From Paraburkholderia caballeronis (lineage in GTDB: Bacteria > Pseudomonadota > Gammaproteobacteria > Burkholderiales > Burkholderiaceae): 64,000 nt of DNA. The position numbers were made by a program, and so were the translations under genes. The stretch lies in NCBI RefSeq assembly GCF_900104845.1, contig NZ_FNSR01000002.1:744001-808000 (forward strand). Reading direction: 5' to 3'. Positions 8,569 to 17,570 of the stretch are shown piece by piece (positions within the stretch are counted from its first letter, which is position 1; each line of letters begins with the position of its first letter). The notes beneath the pieces were generated by a model that was not told where the DNA came from, did not search any database, and saw only the letters and a list, made by a program, of their open reading frames with translations.

Positions 8569-9281
8569 TCGCGTGGTTGTCGCACGCCTGGACCGCGGTG
8601 ATGTCGTTCATCGAGCATCTCAACGAAGGCGAGCTGCGGCTGCTGGCCGGTGCCGTGCCGGTGGGGACCGTGCTCATCTCGGTCTTCGCCATCACCCGCC
8701 CGTTGCGCTACCAGAAAAGCGCGGCGCTGCTCGACCAGGCCGTGCGTGCGCTCGAACGCGCGTACAACGCCCTGACCGTTGACGGAGCCCAGACCGCTCC
8801 TGTCCCGGCCGACCGATTGAACTGGCTGACCACCGCGCGCAACCTGGAAACTTACAAGGCGCTGAAGCGCGAGATCGGCGTGAATGTCCACCGCCGGATC
8901 GTCGACGACCACGAGGAACACTGGCGCCACCTGTTCTACCTCGCGCTCCAAGGCAACGCGTACCACCAGCCGACCTACTACCGCGAACCGATCACAGCAC
9001 CCCGGGCTCAGCGCACCGGCGGGATCGAACCGCATTCCGCCGTCATCGTCCACGCGTTCGCGAAGTGGCCGGACGGTCGCCCGGACCCGGTGGAGCATGC
9101 GGACTTCGATCGGATTTTCGAGGAGACAGACCCGCGCCCAGGCAACGTAGGACTGAGATTGTTCCTGGACGACACCGAGAACCGAGTTACCCGCCGCTTC
9201 TGCAATCTCCCGGACCCCTACCCCAAGAGGACATGGTGGAGGCGCTGCGTTCGAACGCTTCGTCTACGCAAACGCCTATGA
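8565..9281 (+). CDS. Membrane-anchored protein of unknown function
   Basis: 238 aa. The ATG overlaps the stop of the DUF91-like gene (ATGA) and has GGAGG upstream. One clear membrane helix lies near the N-terminus (LLAGAVPVGTVLISVFAITR); the rest is soluble and rich in charged and aromatic residues. I do not recognise the family. The overlap with a predicted nuclease gene suggests a two-gene unit in which this protein could tether or sense at the membrane. It converges with the Argonaute operon, whose last gene ends 40 bp downstream. Confidence 0.55.
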   Translation: MIAWLSHAWTAVMSFIEHLNEGELRLLAGAVPVGTVLISVFAITRPLRYQKSAALLDQAVRALERAYNALTVDGAQTAPVPADRLNWLTTARNLETYKALKREIGVNVHRRIVDDHEEHWRHLFYLALQGNAYHQPTYYREPITAPRAQRTGGIEPHSAVIVHAFAKWPDGRPDPVEHADFDRIFEETDPRPGNVGLRLFLDDTENRVTRRFCNLPDPYPKRTWWRRCVRTLRLRKRL

Positions 9282-9320
9282 CCTTCGCCTAAGCCGCCGA
9301 CGCTGCTGCCCCACCTGCGC

Positions 9321-9842
9321 TCAGCGCTCCCACATGGGTTTGGTTGCGGTATTGGTGATCAATCCATGCAGTGCCACCGCTGCTTCGTGGATCTTGGCGG
9401 TGACCTCCTTGATGTCGGCGACCCGCACGATCTCAACGTTGGTCTTAAAGACGCCACGAGCCGACATGTATGCGATGTGAACGTGACCATCCTCGTCCAG
9501 AGAAAGCGCGTTGTGCGCGTACTTGTTGCGCCCCGCCTGGGCCGCCCGGACCTTCTTGATGACGACCTCGTAGTCCTTTAAGTGGGGCACCTGATCCACA
9601 AGCTGTCCGCACAGGGAGCTTACGATGTCCACCCGCTGCTGGAAGTTGCTGTGCGCCACCATCGCCAACGCGCGGATGTCGGTCGGCGACTCGTAGCCGG
9701 CCAGTTTCGAGATCGCGACCGCAGTCGTCGATTCGAGAGAGCCCCACACGCTCACCATGCGCCCAAGTTCGAGCAGGTATTGGTCGGGCACTGGCCAGTT
9801 TGGGTTGAACTCGCCGCGTTTGGAGGTCTTCTGGGTGGTCAT
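9321..9842 (-). CDS. Small helical protein with HEPN-type R-X4-H motif
   Basis: 173 aa, last gene of the Argonaute operon. The start ATG overlaps the preceding stop (ATGA). The protein is mostly helical and contains GRNKYAHN, an R-X4-H motif of the kind that forms the active site of HEPN ribonucleases, within a helix pair (VVIKKVRAAQAG / EVTAKIHEAAVALHGLI). HEPN proteins are common RNase toxins of antiphage systems. The motif is visible; the fold and activity are inference. It could be an effector or accessory of the SIR2-Argonaute module, or a separate system joined to it. Confidence 0.55.
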   Translation of the reverse strand: MTTQKTSKRGEFNPNWPVPDQYLLELGRMVSVWGSLESTTAVAISKLAGYESPTDIRALAMVAHSNFQQRVDIVSSLCGQLVDQVPHLKDYEVVIKKVRAAQAGRNKYAHNALSLDEDGHVHIAYMSARGVFKTNVEIVRVADIKEVTAKIHEAAVALHGLITNTATKPMWER

Positions 9843-10610
9843 TGCTCGTTTGCTTGGATCTTCGCTTCGATGGTTTTGAGAAAGCGGACAAGGCCACCGA
9901 TGTGGCTGACGATCAGTACGGCCTCGTCGTGATTCAGCATGGGGTTGTCGTGCGCCAGGCTTTGGTCGTTGCGCACGGCGTTCATCGCTTCCAGGTTGGA
10001 TATGCTGGTCTTGAGGATCCGCTCGGTCATTTCGCTTTCGATGTGGCCGCCGCCACGCAGGTGCTTCACGTACTCGCCCATCAGGCTGTGCAACGGTTTC
10101 TCCCGCGTGACGGTAATGCCGCGTCGCTCGCAGAGCGTCCGCAAGAACTTCATCATGAAGACGTGCACGCGGTCCAAAGCCGTCGCGGGCTCGTTCGCCT
10201 CGATCGCGGCCCGAATGTGCTTCGCCGCGGCGGTGAAGTCCAGAGCATTGACGCTCGCCGAAGGCGTCAACCTCGGGGACCGGACTGCTGAGGTTCAGCC
10301 GGGCAATGATCGATTCGACGGCCGCCCGCTGTTGCGGGTCGTCCGGCAAGCATCGGAACTCATCACCCCATTCGATCAGCGCGTCGAGCGCCCGAGCGAC
10401 CGTGCGGTCGGATTCCAACTCCCAGAAGGCGCGCATCCGCTTGGCCTTGGACGTGCCTTTGAACTGGTACTTCTCGTCGTAGATGTTGACACCAACCTGC
10501 TCCTGGAAAAACTCACCCATCGTTCGGTCGGAGAAGTTGAGCACGAACCCGCTGCCCATGTTGAGGAACGGTTCAAGGCAGCGACGATCGCGTGAGGTCA
10601 GGCTCGACAT
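9839..10610 (-). pseudogene. Abi_C-type abortive-infection-like gene, frameshifted
   Basis: The reading frame starting at 10610 (SSLTSRDRRCLEPFLNMGSG) runs as a recognisable protein to about 10268. The family-like sequence then continues in another frame (from TPSASVNALDF) to the stop at 9839. Joined, they give about 256 aa resembling Abi_C/HEPN abortive-infection proteins: a helical N-domain, then DRVHVFMMKFLRTLCERRG and the motif RNDQSLAH, an R-X6-H HEPN signature. A single frame change near 10260-10270 is the simplest explanation. Alternatives are a sequencing error, programmed frameshifting, or re-initiation at the TTG at 10270. It starts 6 bp after the Argonaute stop. Confidence 0.6.
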
Positions 10611-10615
10611 AGCAG

Positions 10616-12061
10616 TCACATGAAGAGGCGATAGGGATATGCATGCCCCGGAAGATCTGGCACGTTGGCGATGGTCCGCGCGAGCCGTTGCGAATAGCGA
10701 ATGGTCACCGGAACCGGGTCGTACAACGCGTCGTTGTTCCAGTCCATTTTGGTCAGAGCAAGGGTTTCCAACGCAGCCACTTCCAGCGGACCGCTGCCCG
10801 CGTGCCGGATGATGTTGAGCGGGCGCGGGATGCTCTTGCTTCCTTGGAAAAACAAGGCACCGCTGAGCGCTGCCGACGGGGCATTGCCCGACGCCCACAA
10901 CAGCGCCGACCGGTCCGTTCGCGTGAGGACGGTTCCCCGTGGCACCGGCGCTCGATCAGGCACACTTCTGGGACCACCCTTCTTTCCCTGCTTCAGCCAC
11001 ACGCCACGCCAAGTGGCGCTGCTGCCGATCTCGATGCACTCCACCTCTGAAACCGTTGACAGGCCGTCGAAAACGCCTTGGAGTTCTTCGTCCTTGAACG
11101 ACGTCGTTTTGTGGACTACGAGACGTCGCGGCAGCCGTCCGCCATTACGCCCCAGGTAGAGGCTCAGGCTACGTGCCATTACCGCCCGCATGTCGCTTCG
11201 ACTGAGAAACGGGTTACGCCTTGCTTCGCGCGGATCCGCCACCTGCTCCCTGGCTTCGAACGCGACGAATTGCATGCCGCCCCCGTCCGCATCGAACACC
11301 TGCGAGCAGCATGTGACGAATTGCGCGGCCTTGGGGTCGCCGCGCAACGCGTAGGCGAGACCAATATAGGCCGTGTCCTCTGGCACACCGGCCATCGGCG
11401 CGAGTTTCCAGGGAATGCCGCCCGCCTTGGTGAAGAGCGCGATGGCCAGGCGCCAGGCCAACGACGCCTTGAGCCGGAATGTGAAAACACGATCGTTGAT
11501 GACCTGTGTTGGGATGGCGTACCGGGCTCCAAGCGCTTTCAACGCGTCGTGCGCGTCGAATCCGTTGGCAGTGAATGCCGTTGCCCACGCATCGGGGAGA
11601 TGCACCAAGACGACATCAAACTGGTCGTGTAGCACATCCAGACGCGCCATAGCTTCCGACATCGCCGAAAACAATCGCTCATGGGGCGCCCCAGTGCGCG
11701 CAAGGGCCATGAGATCGTCGGGCCACTTAATGTGCACGTCCTTCGGTCCTGCAACGAGCGGGACGCGAAACAGGTTTTCAAATCCGGGGAACGACGGCAC
11801 GTAGTTGCGCCGGTCGCTCGCCTCGTGGCCCGTTCGGATGGTGTCCACCAAGCCCCGGAGCTTCGTCCAGCCGGAAAAAGGGGCGATCGTCGCGACGCGA
11901 AGCTTCGGGGTGTACCCCTGGAACGTCCTGCCGTTGTAGGCGCCGAAACGCAAAAGGCCGCGCAGCGGGTTCTCGTCGAGGTCTGTGTCTTCGCTGTTAA
12001 ACGTGAGAGCCGGCTCGTCCAGCAAGGAAAACGATGGTGCCTTCGAAAGGTTGTAGTCCAT
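10616..12061 (-). CDS. Short prokaryotic Argonaute (MID-PIWI)
   Basis: 481 aa, the size of short pAgo proteins that have only MID and PIWI domains. It begins 3 bp after the stop of a SIR2-APAZ gene, the defining arrangement of SPARSA systems. In these, a short Ago with a guide RNA forms a heterodimer with SIR2-APAZ, senses invading DNA and triggers NAD+ depletion and cell death. The first half (LRFGAYNGRTF; DVVLVHLPDAW; YAIPTQVINDRVF) reads as MID, and the C-terminal half (RLVVHKTTSFKDEEL; GTVLTRTDRSALLWASG; PLEVAALETLALTKMDWNNDAL) as PIWI. I see no complete DEDX tetrad, as expected for this catalytically inactive clade. SPARSA systems are known in Paraburkholderia and Caballeronia. Confidence 0.85.
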   Translation of the reverse strand: MDYNLSKAPSFSLLDEPALTFNSEDTDLDENPLRGLLRFGAYNGRTFQGYTPKLRVATIAPFSGWTKLRGLVDTIRTGHEASDRRNYVPSFPGFENLFRVPLVAGPKDVHIKWPDDLMALARTGAPHERLFSAMSEAMARLDVLHDQFDVVLVHLPDAWATAFTANGFDAHDALKALGARYAIPTQVINDRVFTFRLKASLAWRLAIALFTKAGGIPWKLAPMAGVPEDTAYIGLAYALRGDPKAAQFVTCCSQVFDADGGGMQFVAFEAREQVADPREARRNPFLSRSDMRAVMARSLSLYLGRNGGRLPRRLVVHKTTSFKDEELQGVFDGLSTVSEVECIEIGSSATWRGVWLKQGKKGGPRSVPDRAPVPRGTVLTRTDRSALLWASGNAPSAALSGALFFQGSKSIPRPLNIIRHAGSGPLEVAALETLALTKMDWNNDALYDPVPVTIRYSQRLARTIANVPDLPGHAYPYRLFM

Positions 12062-12063
12062 CG

Positions 12064-13914
12064 TTACTGGCTCCTTTGAAAGTACGCATGCTCATGGCTC
12101 GGACGGCTCCACGCTGTGATGGGCGAAACCTTGAACACGGCGTCGATGCCCTCGTCCTGGGGAACGCCCGTCGTCAGCAGAACGCGGCTCCCATCGCCGG
12201 CCAGCGTATCGGCCCACGCGTCGATGATGGCCGACCATACGTGGTTGTAGCGCTGAGCCCATCGCTCCCGCCGCCAGTCGATGGTGGGGTCAACGAAGCG
12301 CGGACGGTCAAGGCTCGTCTCGGCGTCTGGGCGATCCTGTGGGGGTTCGGGATAAGGGACGTCGACGAACGTGGCCGGCTCGAACGTCAACCACCAGCGA
12401 TCGGCAGCCTGCTCCAGGTGAAGCTCTACCCCCTCCTGGAAAGGGTACCCCTGTGGGGTCTTCCCGTATAGCGCGCTCGAATACGCGTTCCGCAGTCTGG
12501 TCTGCCGGGCCAACCGCGTCTCGCGCGCTTGCGGCGTTTCCTTGTCCGAGTCACCTCGAACCATCACCGCATGACCACTGCGCCGCCAGCGCACCCTCAG
12601 CGGACGATTTCGGCAGACGGCTCGCGTCAGCGCGTCGTATAGCAGTCCGAGCGCCCAACTGTCGTCGGCGGGCGCCAGGTTGACTGTACCGTCGAGCCGC
12701 CCGCCTGCTGGTCCGAAGGCACGAGCCAGCTCTTCGTCATTCCCGAACGCGGCTATTTCCTTTCCTCTGCTGGCGACGATCGCCCACACGTCGGCGTCCC
12801 TCAGCATCTGACGAGCATCCGGCGTGGTCAAGCTCCGCTCCAGCGTGATGCGCCTCGCCACCCGCGGCATCTCCAGCACTGGGATGGCCGAGCAACGAAG
12901 AATGGGGAAAGCGCTGTGCTCCTTGGTTGGCAATGGCACCGGTCTAACAACGCTGGGCGGGGCGAACGACCCGATGTGAGCGTCGAGCTGCTGAGGCCAC
13001 GTCGAACCATCGGCAATGTCTGCTGCCAACTCGTCGAACGTCTGGCACTCGACGACGGTGACCCGCACGCCTTTGGCTGCCGCGGCCTCGAGAAAGGCCC
13101 GGACGTCTGGCAACAGTCCGTCCGCCGATCGGGCTACCCAATGGATCCCCGCGGGGTACGGCGTGGGCTGTGCCAGGGCATCGTTCAGAGCATTCATCAC
13201 GGAAGCGTCGCGGCCACTGTAGCCGACCACGATCAGGCCATACCGTCCGCAAGCACTTGTCAGGACTGTACGCATTTGCGCATCCTGCTCACGCAGTTCG
13301 TCGGTGGTGTTCTTCAGGCTAACCGACTGATAGTCGCCGTGGATCTTCGCCAACAGCGAGCGGCTCTCGCCCAGGGCGTGCATCGCACGTTCCGCGTTGT
13401 CGATCCCGGATACCGACAGGTTAGCGCGCTCATCGGGAGCCACGAGCTGGTCGGTCACCGTCGCCGCGGTTTCCACCAAGCTGTCGAAGTTGGTCGTGAA
13501 CACGCAAGGGACGCGACCGGTAGTGATCAGCGCTGCAAGCACCCGGTGCGCATACGACGGCGTGCCCTTTTGCACCGCCAAGCTGATGTAGTTTCGCCGG
13601 TCCTGCGGTGTTGGGTAGACAGCCTCAAATGCCGCGGCGTACTCCGTGGGATCGTTCGGCGGCGGGAGAACCGAGCGTGACGCAAGGAACGTGTCGATGC
13701 GCTGGATCCAAAGCGGATCGTCAGCATCAACCTCCTTGAGCTTGGCCCCGGACAGATCACAAAAAATCCGCTTTTTGAAGTCGGTGATCATCGCATAGCC
13801 GGTGGGAATTCCCGCAGCGGCTGAGGCACCCGCCCCCAAAAACCACGCATATTGCGTGGGGCGAAGGCAAAACATTCTGGCGAACTGCGACCCCGAAACC
13901 GTTTGAATGCTCAA
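12064..13914 (-). CDS. SIR2-APAZ NADase effector
   Basis: 616 aa. The N-terminal SIR2 domain has the NAD-binding GAGAS (27-31), N142 in FTTNFDSLVE and H192 in KIHGDYQS, plus VVGYSGRDASV. Together these are the residues needed for NAD+ hydrolysis in defence SIR2 proteins. The C-terminal about 300 residues correspond to the APAZ region, which stands in for the missing N/PAZ half of Argonaute and binds guide and target with the short Ago. It is first in the operon and directly upstream of the Argonaute. Known members kill infected or plasmid-invaded cells by NAD+ loss. Apparent key residues are intact. Confidence 0.87.
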   Translation of the reverse strand: MSIQTVSGSQFARMFCLRPTQYAWFLGAGASAAAGIPTGYAMITDFKKRIFCDLSGAKLKEVDADDPLWIQRIDTFLASRSVLPPPNDPTEYAAAFEAVYPTPQDRRNYISLAVQKGTPSYAHRVLAALITTGRVPCVFTTNFDSLVETAATVTDQLVAPDERANLSVSGIDNAERAMHALGESRSLLAKIHGDYQSVSLKNTTDELREQDAQMRTVLTSACGRYGLIVVGYSGRDASVMNALNDALAQPTPYPAGIHWVARSADGLLPDVRAFLEAAAAKGVRVTVVECQTFDELAADIADGSTWPQQLDAHIGSFAPPSVVRPVPLPTKEHSAFPILRCSAIPVLEMPRVARRITLERSLTTPDARQMLRDADVWAIVASRGKEIAAFGNDEELARAFGPAGGRLDGTVNLAPADDSWALGLLYDALTRAVCRNRPLRVRWRRSGHAVMVRGDSDKETPQARETRLARQTRLRNAYSSALYGKTPQGYPFQEGVELHLEQAADRWWLTFEPATFVDVPYPEPPQDRPDAETSLDRPRFVDPTIDWRRERWAQRYNHVWSAIIDAWADTLAGDGSRVLLTTGVPQDEGIDAVFKVSPITAWSRPSHEHAYFQRSQ

Positions 13915-14333
13915 AACCGCTCCCGTCTATTGTCGTTTTGGGCGCTACCGCAGCGCGAAATGCTCCCGCGCTCGCGCAACGGCACGCATTGCGGAACTGC
14001 CAAGCCGTGTCGCCAGCGCCATCCTATGTCCGACAATTGTAATCAAAAGCCCCGGTGCCACAGATATGTCGCGATCACGTCGAACTCCCCACGGCAATCT
14101 CACCTGCTAGGCAGGTATATCCATACAGCATTCGCGTCACCATGGACCACTCCGTCCCCCTCTCCGAGGACCCGGCTGCTCTTTTCATCGTCGAAGCACT
14201 TTCGCGCGCGTCGGCAGGCGTCCCGAGGCCGGCCCAGGGCCAAGCTCCCACCTCGGCCCTTGCGGCGACGGTGTTTGGCCGATCCGACGTGCTATGTTCT
14301 ACGCCGGATTAAGCACAAAGATCACACTGCGCT
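13915..14333. promoter_or_regulatory. Divergent control region of the Argonaute operon
   Basis: About 420 bp between the minus-strand SIR2-APAZ start and the plus-strand gene at 14334. It must contain the promoter of the defence operon and probably that of the rightward gene. A perfect 15-bp inverted repeat lies at 14102-14116 (ACCTGC TAG GCAGGT). No regulator gene is encoded here. No protein-coding sequence is recognised. Confidence 0.45.
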
Positions 14334-15161
14334 ATGGGCCAACAACAAGACCTGTATGACCGCTGGAAACGGGCGAAAACCCAACTGAACGATCTGTTCA
14401 AAAAACCCGAGAACACGCTCATCGTTCACTACTCTTGCGAGAGTTTTTACGACCAGACCAAGGCAGACTCGCCGCGCGTCACGTCGATCGCCGTGAGAAA
14501 CCTGCAATCCGGGCAGACACATTCGTTCTCGATCCATTTTGCTGCCGAGCGCGCCCACGCCCTCGACCAGATTGAAAATCGGTACGACGAGTTCGAGAAG
14601 GCGATGCTCAACGACTTCTTTGCGTTCACTCGCGACCACCAGTTTCATACCTGGCTGCACTGGAACATGCGCGACATGAACTACGGCTTTCCCGCGCTCG
14701 AACACCGGGCCGCCGTGCTGGGGTCGCAAAGTTTCCACATTGACGAGAAACAACTGGTGGACTTGTCGCGCGTGCTCATCGCGATTTACGGCAACAAGTA
14801 CACGGGCCACCCACGCATCCAGTCGCTGATGGAGAAGAACCACATCACGCCGCGTGATTTCATGGTCGGCCAGAGTGAAGCGGATGCGTTCGAGCAGAAG
14901 CGGTTCTTGGACATGCACCGCTCAACGCTGTCGAAGGTCGACGTGTTCGCCAACTTCGCCGAGCGGGCGCACAGCGGGACACTGAAGACCAACGCCAACT
15001 GGTTCGAGCGCAATGGGCGCTCGTTCAAGGCCGGCATCGAGAAAATCCGGGAGCACTGGTTTTGGGGCGCTTTGATCGCGGTGGCTTTCGGCGCCTGGAA
15101 CTACCGCGATCAAATCGTCCAGATTTGGGGCTGGGCCACGAAACACCTGGGGCACGGCTGA
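14334..15161 (+). CDS. Membrane-anchored protein, possibly RNase H-like
   Basis: 275 aa. Residues about 25-150 have an alternating strand/helix layout with acidic and His residues (LIVHYSCESFYD; VTSIAVRNLQSGQTHSFSIH; WLHWNMRDMNYGFPALEHR) that could be an RNase H-like or DEDD exonuclease-like fold, but no full catalytic set is clear. The C-terminus has one membrane helix (HWFWGALIAVAFGAWNY) and a short tail. It lies divergently from the SIR2-Argonaute operon. I do not recognise the family with confidence; the nuclease idea is speculative. The chosen ATG gives GQQQDLYDRWKRAK as N-terminus. Confidence 0.55.
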   Translation: MGQQQDLYDRWKRAKTQLNDLFKKPENTLIVHYSCESFYDQTKADSPRVTSIAVRNLQSGQTHSFSIHFAAERAHALDQIENRYDEFEKAMLNDFFAFTRDHQFHTWLHWNMRDMNYGFPALEHRAAVLGSQSFHIDEKQLVDLSRVLIAIYGNKYTGHPRIQSLMEKNHITPRDFMVGQSEADAFEQKRFLDMHRSTLSKVDVFANFAERAHSGTLKTNANWFERNGRSFKAGIEKIREHWFWGALIAVAFGAWNYRDQIVQIWGWATKHLGHG

Positions 15162-15296
15162 TAACAGGGCACCGCCCACGCTATTTTTGGTGTTCGCGTA
15201 GAATCGTTTCGCGCCCACAACGATGGCGCTGTGCCACGTTGGTTGTGGCGTTGCTTCGAGGCTCGAACGCCGAGCACACGTGAAAGGAAATCTTCC

Positions 15297-15638
15297 ATGG
15301 GCAAGAAACTCGATAAGGCCACCGACGCCATCCAGCGAGTGTTTAGCGACCAGATCGACCGGACCGGACACTCTGCGGATCGCATCGTTGCTGCTCGCAA
15401 GAAAAACGTTTCGTACGCCGCCATCGCTGTCCAAATGACGGAAAACTCGCATCGGAACAACCCAGACGCGCCGGAAACGTTCAACGCGGACGAAGTGAAG
15501 ACGATCGAAAAGTTCCACCGTGCAAACCGTACGCGCGCCGTGTTCACCAAAGCACAAATGAACGGTTTGATCGAATTGGCTGACGGCTCGACACCAACGT
15601 CCGGAACTGGTGCACCGGACGGCCTGCTGCCGACGTAA
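15297..15638 (+). CDS. Small hypothetical protein
   Basis: 113 aa, preceded by AAAGGAAA at good spacing and followed by a strong terminator, so it is very likely a real single-gene unit. The sequence is hydrophilic with two predicted helices (KKLDKATDAIQRVFSDQI; DEVKTIEKFHRANRTRAVF) and a Gly/Pro/Thr-rich tail. The first half (DRIVAARKKNVSYAAIAVQM) has a helix-turn-helix flavour. No family recognised. An inverted repeat (CCACAAC at about 15213, GTTGTGG at about 15239) lies in its leader. Confidence 0.55.
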   Translation: MGKKLDKATDAIQRVFSDQIDRTGHSADRIVAARKKNVSYAAIAVQMTENSHRNNPDAPETFNADEVKTIEKFHRANRTRAVFTKAQMNGLIELADGSTPTSGTGAPDGLLPT

Positions 15639-15639
15639 T

Positions 15640-15671
15640 AACAACGGGGCCGCGGGGCTCCGTTGTTTTTT
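15640..15671 (+). terminator. Rho-independent terminator
   Basis: Stem AACAACGG / CCGTTGTT with a GC-rich loop, followed by TTTTT. It starts 2 bp after the stop of the small gene at 15297. Confidence 0.8.
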
Positions 15672-15887
15672 ATAGGGCGATCGCGCCCCGCCCACAGTCT
15701 CTCTGCGGCACCCGGCACTTGGCCATCCCCTGCTCGTCGGCCGAGTGCTGCTTGGTCTCTGCCTCGCGTTGCTGTTAGCCATGCTGGGCACGGTGGCCGG
15801 CGGCGCCGCTACCGGTGCCACCCGCTTTCAGGCCGTCTGGCGGAAGGAACCTATGGTCACCATGGATCCTTTCGTTAATGTTTCAAT

Positions 15888-17570
15888 CTAAACGTCGCTC
15901 GAATCGAAATACTCCTCGTCCATCTCGTCGAAATCAAATTCTTCCTCAATCTCTGCATCCGTATCGAAATCAAAATCCTCGGCGGTTTCAGCGGGAGTTT
16001 TGAAGTCGAATATAGGGGGGACTACCTTGTTCTCGTCATAGAATCTCACACCAGCAACCCGAAGAGGACCGAAGTGCGCGTGGTTGTCTATGAAATTAGT
16101 ATCCGCATTTCCCAGCCAATGACGCCGCCCGCCTTCATAGGCAAGTAGCCATTCGGCGCTTTGTAGTGCTCCCGCCGCGGCATACTGGGTCAATGCGCCG
16201 GCCGCAGGTGGAGTCGTTACAGTTCCAGCATGCTGCAAGTCGAGAAGCATCAAGGTGCAGACTGGACTAGCCATGCGCTCGATCTCATCGACAACCGTCG
16301 CACTCAAATCGATGTCTAGCTGCTTGCAAACCCAAAGCAACCATGCCACCTCGCCATGGTGGTCTGAAGCGGCGGAGGCAGCGATCAGATTGTTGCATAG
16401 GCGAAACACGGCGTCCTTGTCAACTGGATAGCCGTGATGCTGGTATGTCGAAAGGATGTGCGCGATAACCTGAATTGTGTTTGGAAAACCGTACGCGCAC
16501 TTTAACAAATATGACTCAAAAATATTCCAATTCGATTTTTTTATTATTGTGGAAGAAATCTGCTTCACCCCATACTTTACCAAGCTCTCGTCTTTGAATC
16601 TCTTTTCAAGAGAGAACAGACTCTCAAAATAGTGGTGAATGTCGTCTCGTTGCTGTCGCCGAGCTGATGAAACTGAAAGCCGCTTGATCGCATATTTCCA
16701 AGACTCTTCCACAAGCTCTTTCGTTTCAATAATTCGCGTCTTCGACGCATTAACCTGAAGCTGATAGTCGCTTACCGCCCGGGTAACTGCAGCAAGCGCG
16801 CGCTCGGCTTCTTCGCGCTTGCTGAAGAAGAAAAAGAAATCATCCACGTAACGAAATCCACGAGGTACGCCTCCGAGCGTCTGAATGATCTGTTCATCAA
16901 TTGCAACAGCAACCGTTTCAGCCAGGATATGTGACGTGTCCGGACCAATCGGCAAACCGATAGTCTGCCCATCTTGGACACCCATTGAGCGACCATCCAA
17001 AATATTACCAAATACAACGGGAATTTTTGCTTTATTGGCCTTTGCAACTGCCTTGGTATGGAGCGCCCATGGGATTACGTGCGTATAGATCGTAGGGAAA
17101 AATGCTGAGACATCTGTGATTAAGGCATATCTGAATCCAGCTGCCGCAGTTATTTTCTCCTCGTAGAGCTCGCTAAATTTTGGAATCGTAATAGCACGCA
17201 AACCACCAGCGATGACGGGCGTGCTTTTCGACAACGGACTCTTTGCGTAATGGGCCTGGATCTGAGCCCAATACTGAGTAATATCGCGCGCAAGGTAGTA
17301 AAACGAAATGGGATTCAGAATTGCCGTTATCCGGCGGTAGTAGGACGATCGGGGAACGGAAAAGCGCTCGAACAAAGTGCTAGGTGGCGTGCCTATAGCA
17401 TCCCACTGCGCCTGGAAGTTTGGCAGCTCATTTGCGAATGTCTCGGACGTAAAATTCGGGGGGAGTTGGACGGGGAGATAGCCTCTGGAAAGCAAGTCCT
17501 CAAACATCGCCATGAGTTTCACCGCTCGTTTTTTGAGAATTGCATGATACAGAAATTTTCTCGTGGGCAA
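15888..17570 (-). CDS. Reverse transcriptase, defence-type (unknown-group RT)
   Basis: 560 aa. The RT core is clear: ITDVSAFFPTIY (catalytic D153), QTIGLPIGPDTSHILAE (205-220) and RYVDDFFFFFS (YVDD 241-244), then QLQVNASKTRI. There is no maturase (X) or HNH domain as in group II introns, no retron msr/msd next to it, and no template/variable repeat of a diversity-generating element. The C-terminal 250 residues are helical and end in a strongly acidic tail. This matches the Abi/UG (DRT) class of RTs that act as stand-alone antiphage proteins, often by protein-primed or untemplated DNA synthesis. The exact subgroup is not assigned. Base composition is more AT-rich than its neighbours, suggesting transfer. 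Confidence 0.8.
   Translation of the reverse strand: MPTRKFLYHAILKKRAVKLMAMFEDLLSRGYLPVQLPPNFTSETFANELPNFQAQWDAIGTPPSTLFERFSVPRSSYYRRITAILNPISFYYLARDITQYWAQIQAHYAKSPLSKSTPVIAGGLRAITIPKFSELYEEKITAAAGFRYALITDVSAFFPTIYTHVIPWALHTKAVAKANKAKIPVVFGNILDGRSMGVQDGQTIGLPIGPDTSHILAETVAVAIDEQIIQTLGGVPRGFRYVDDFFFFFSKREEAERALAAVTRAVSDYQLQVNASKTRIIETKELVEESWKYAIKRLSVSSARRQQRDDIHHYFESLFSLEKRFKDESLVKYGVKQISSTIIKKSNWNIFESYLLKCAYGFPNTIQVIAHILSTYQHHGYPVDKDAVFRLCNNLIAASAASDHHGEVAWLLWVCKQLDIDLSATVVDEIERMASPVCTLMLLDLQHAGTVTTPPAAGALTQYAAAGALQSAEWLLAYEGGRRHWLGNADTNFIDNHAHFGPLRVAGVRFYDENKVVPPIFDFKTPAETAEDFDFDTDAEIEEEFDFDEMDEEYFDSSDV

Noticed and set aside
15745..15891. 48-aa plus-strand membrane-like ORF from a GTG before the end of the reverse transcriptase gene
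   Set aside because: Hydrophobic and overlaps the RT stop by only 4 bp, but there is no ribosome site and no recognisable relative.
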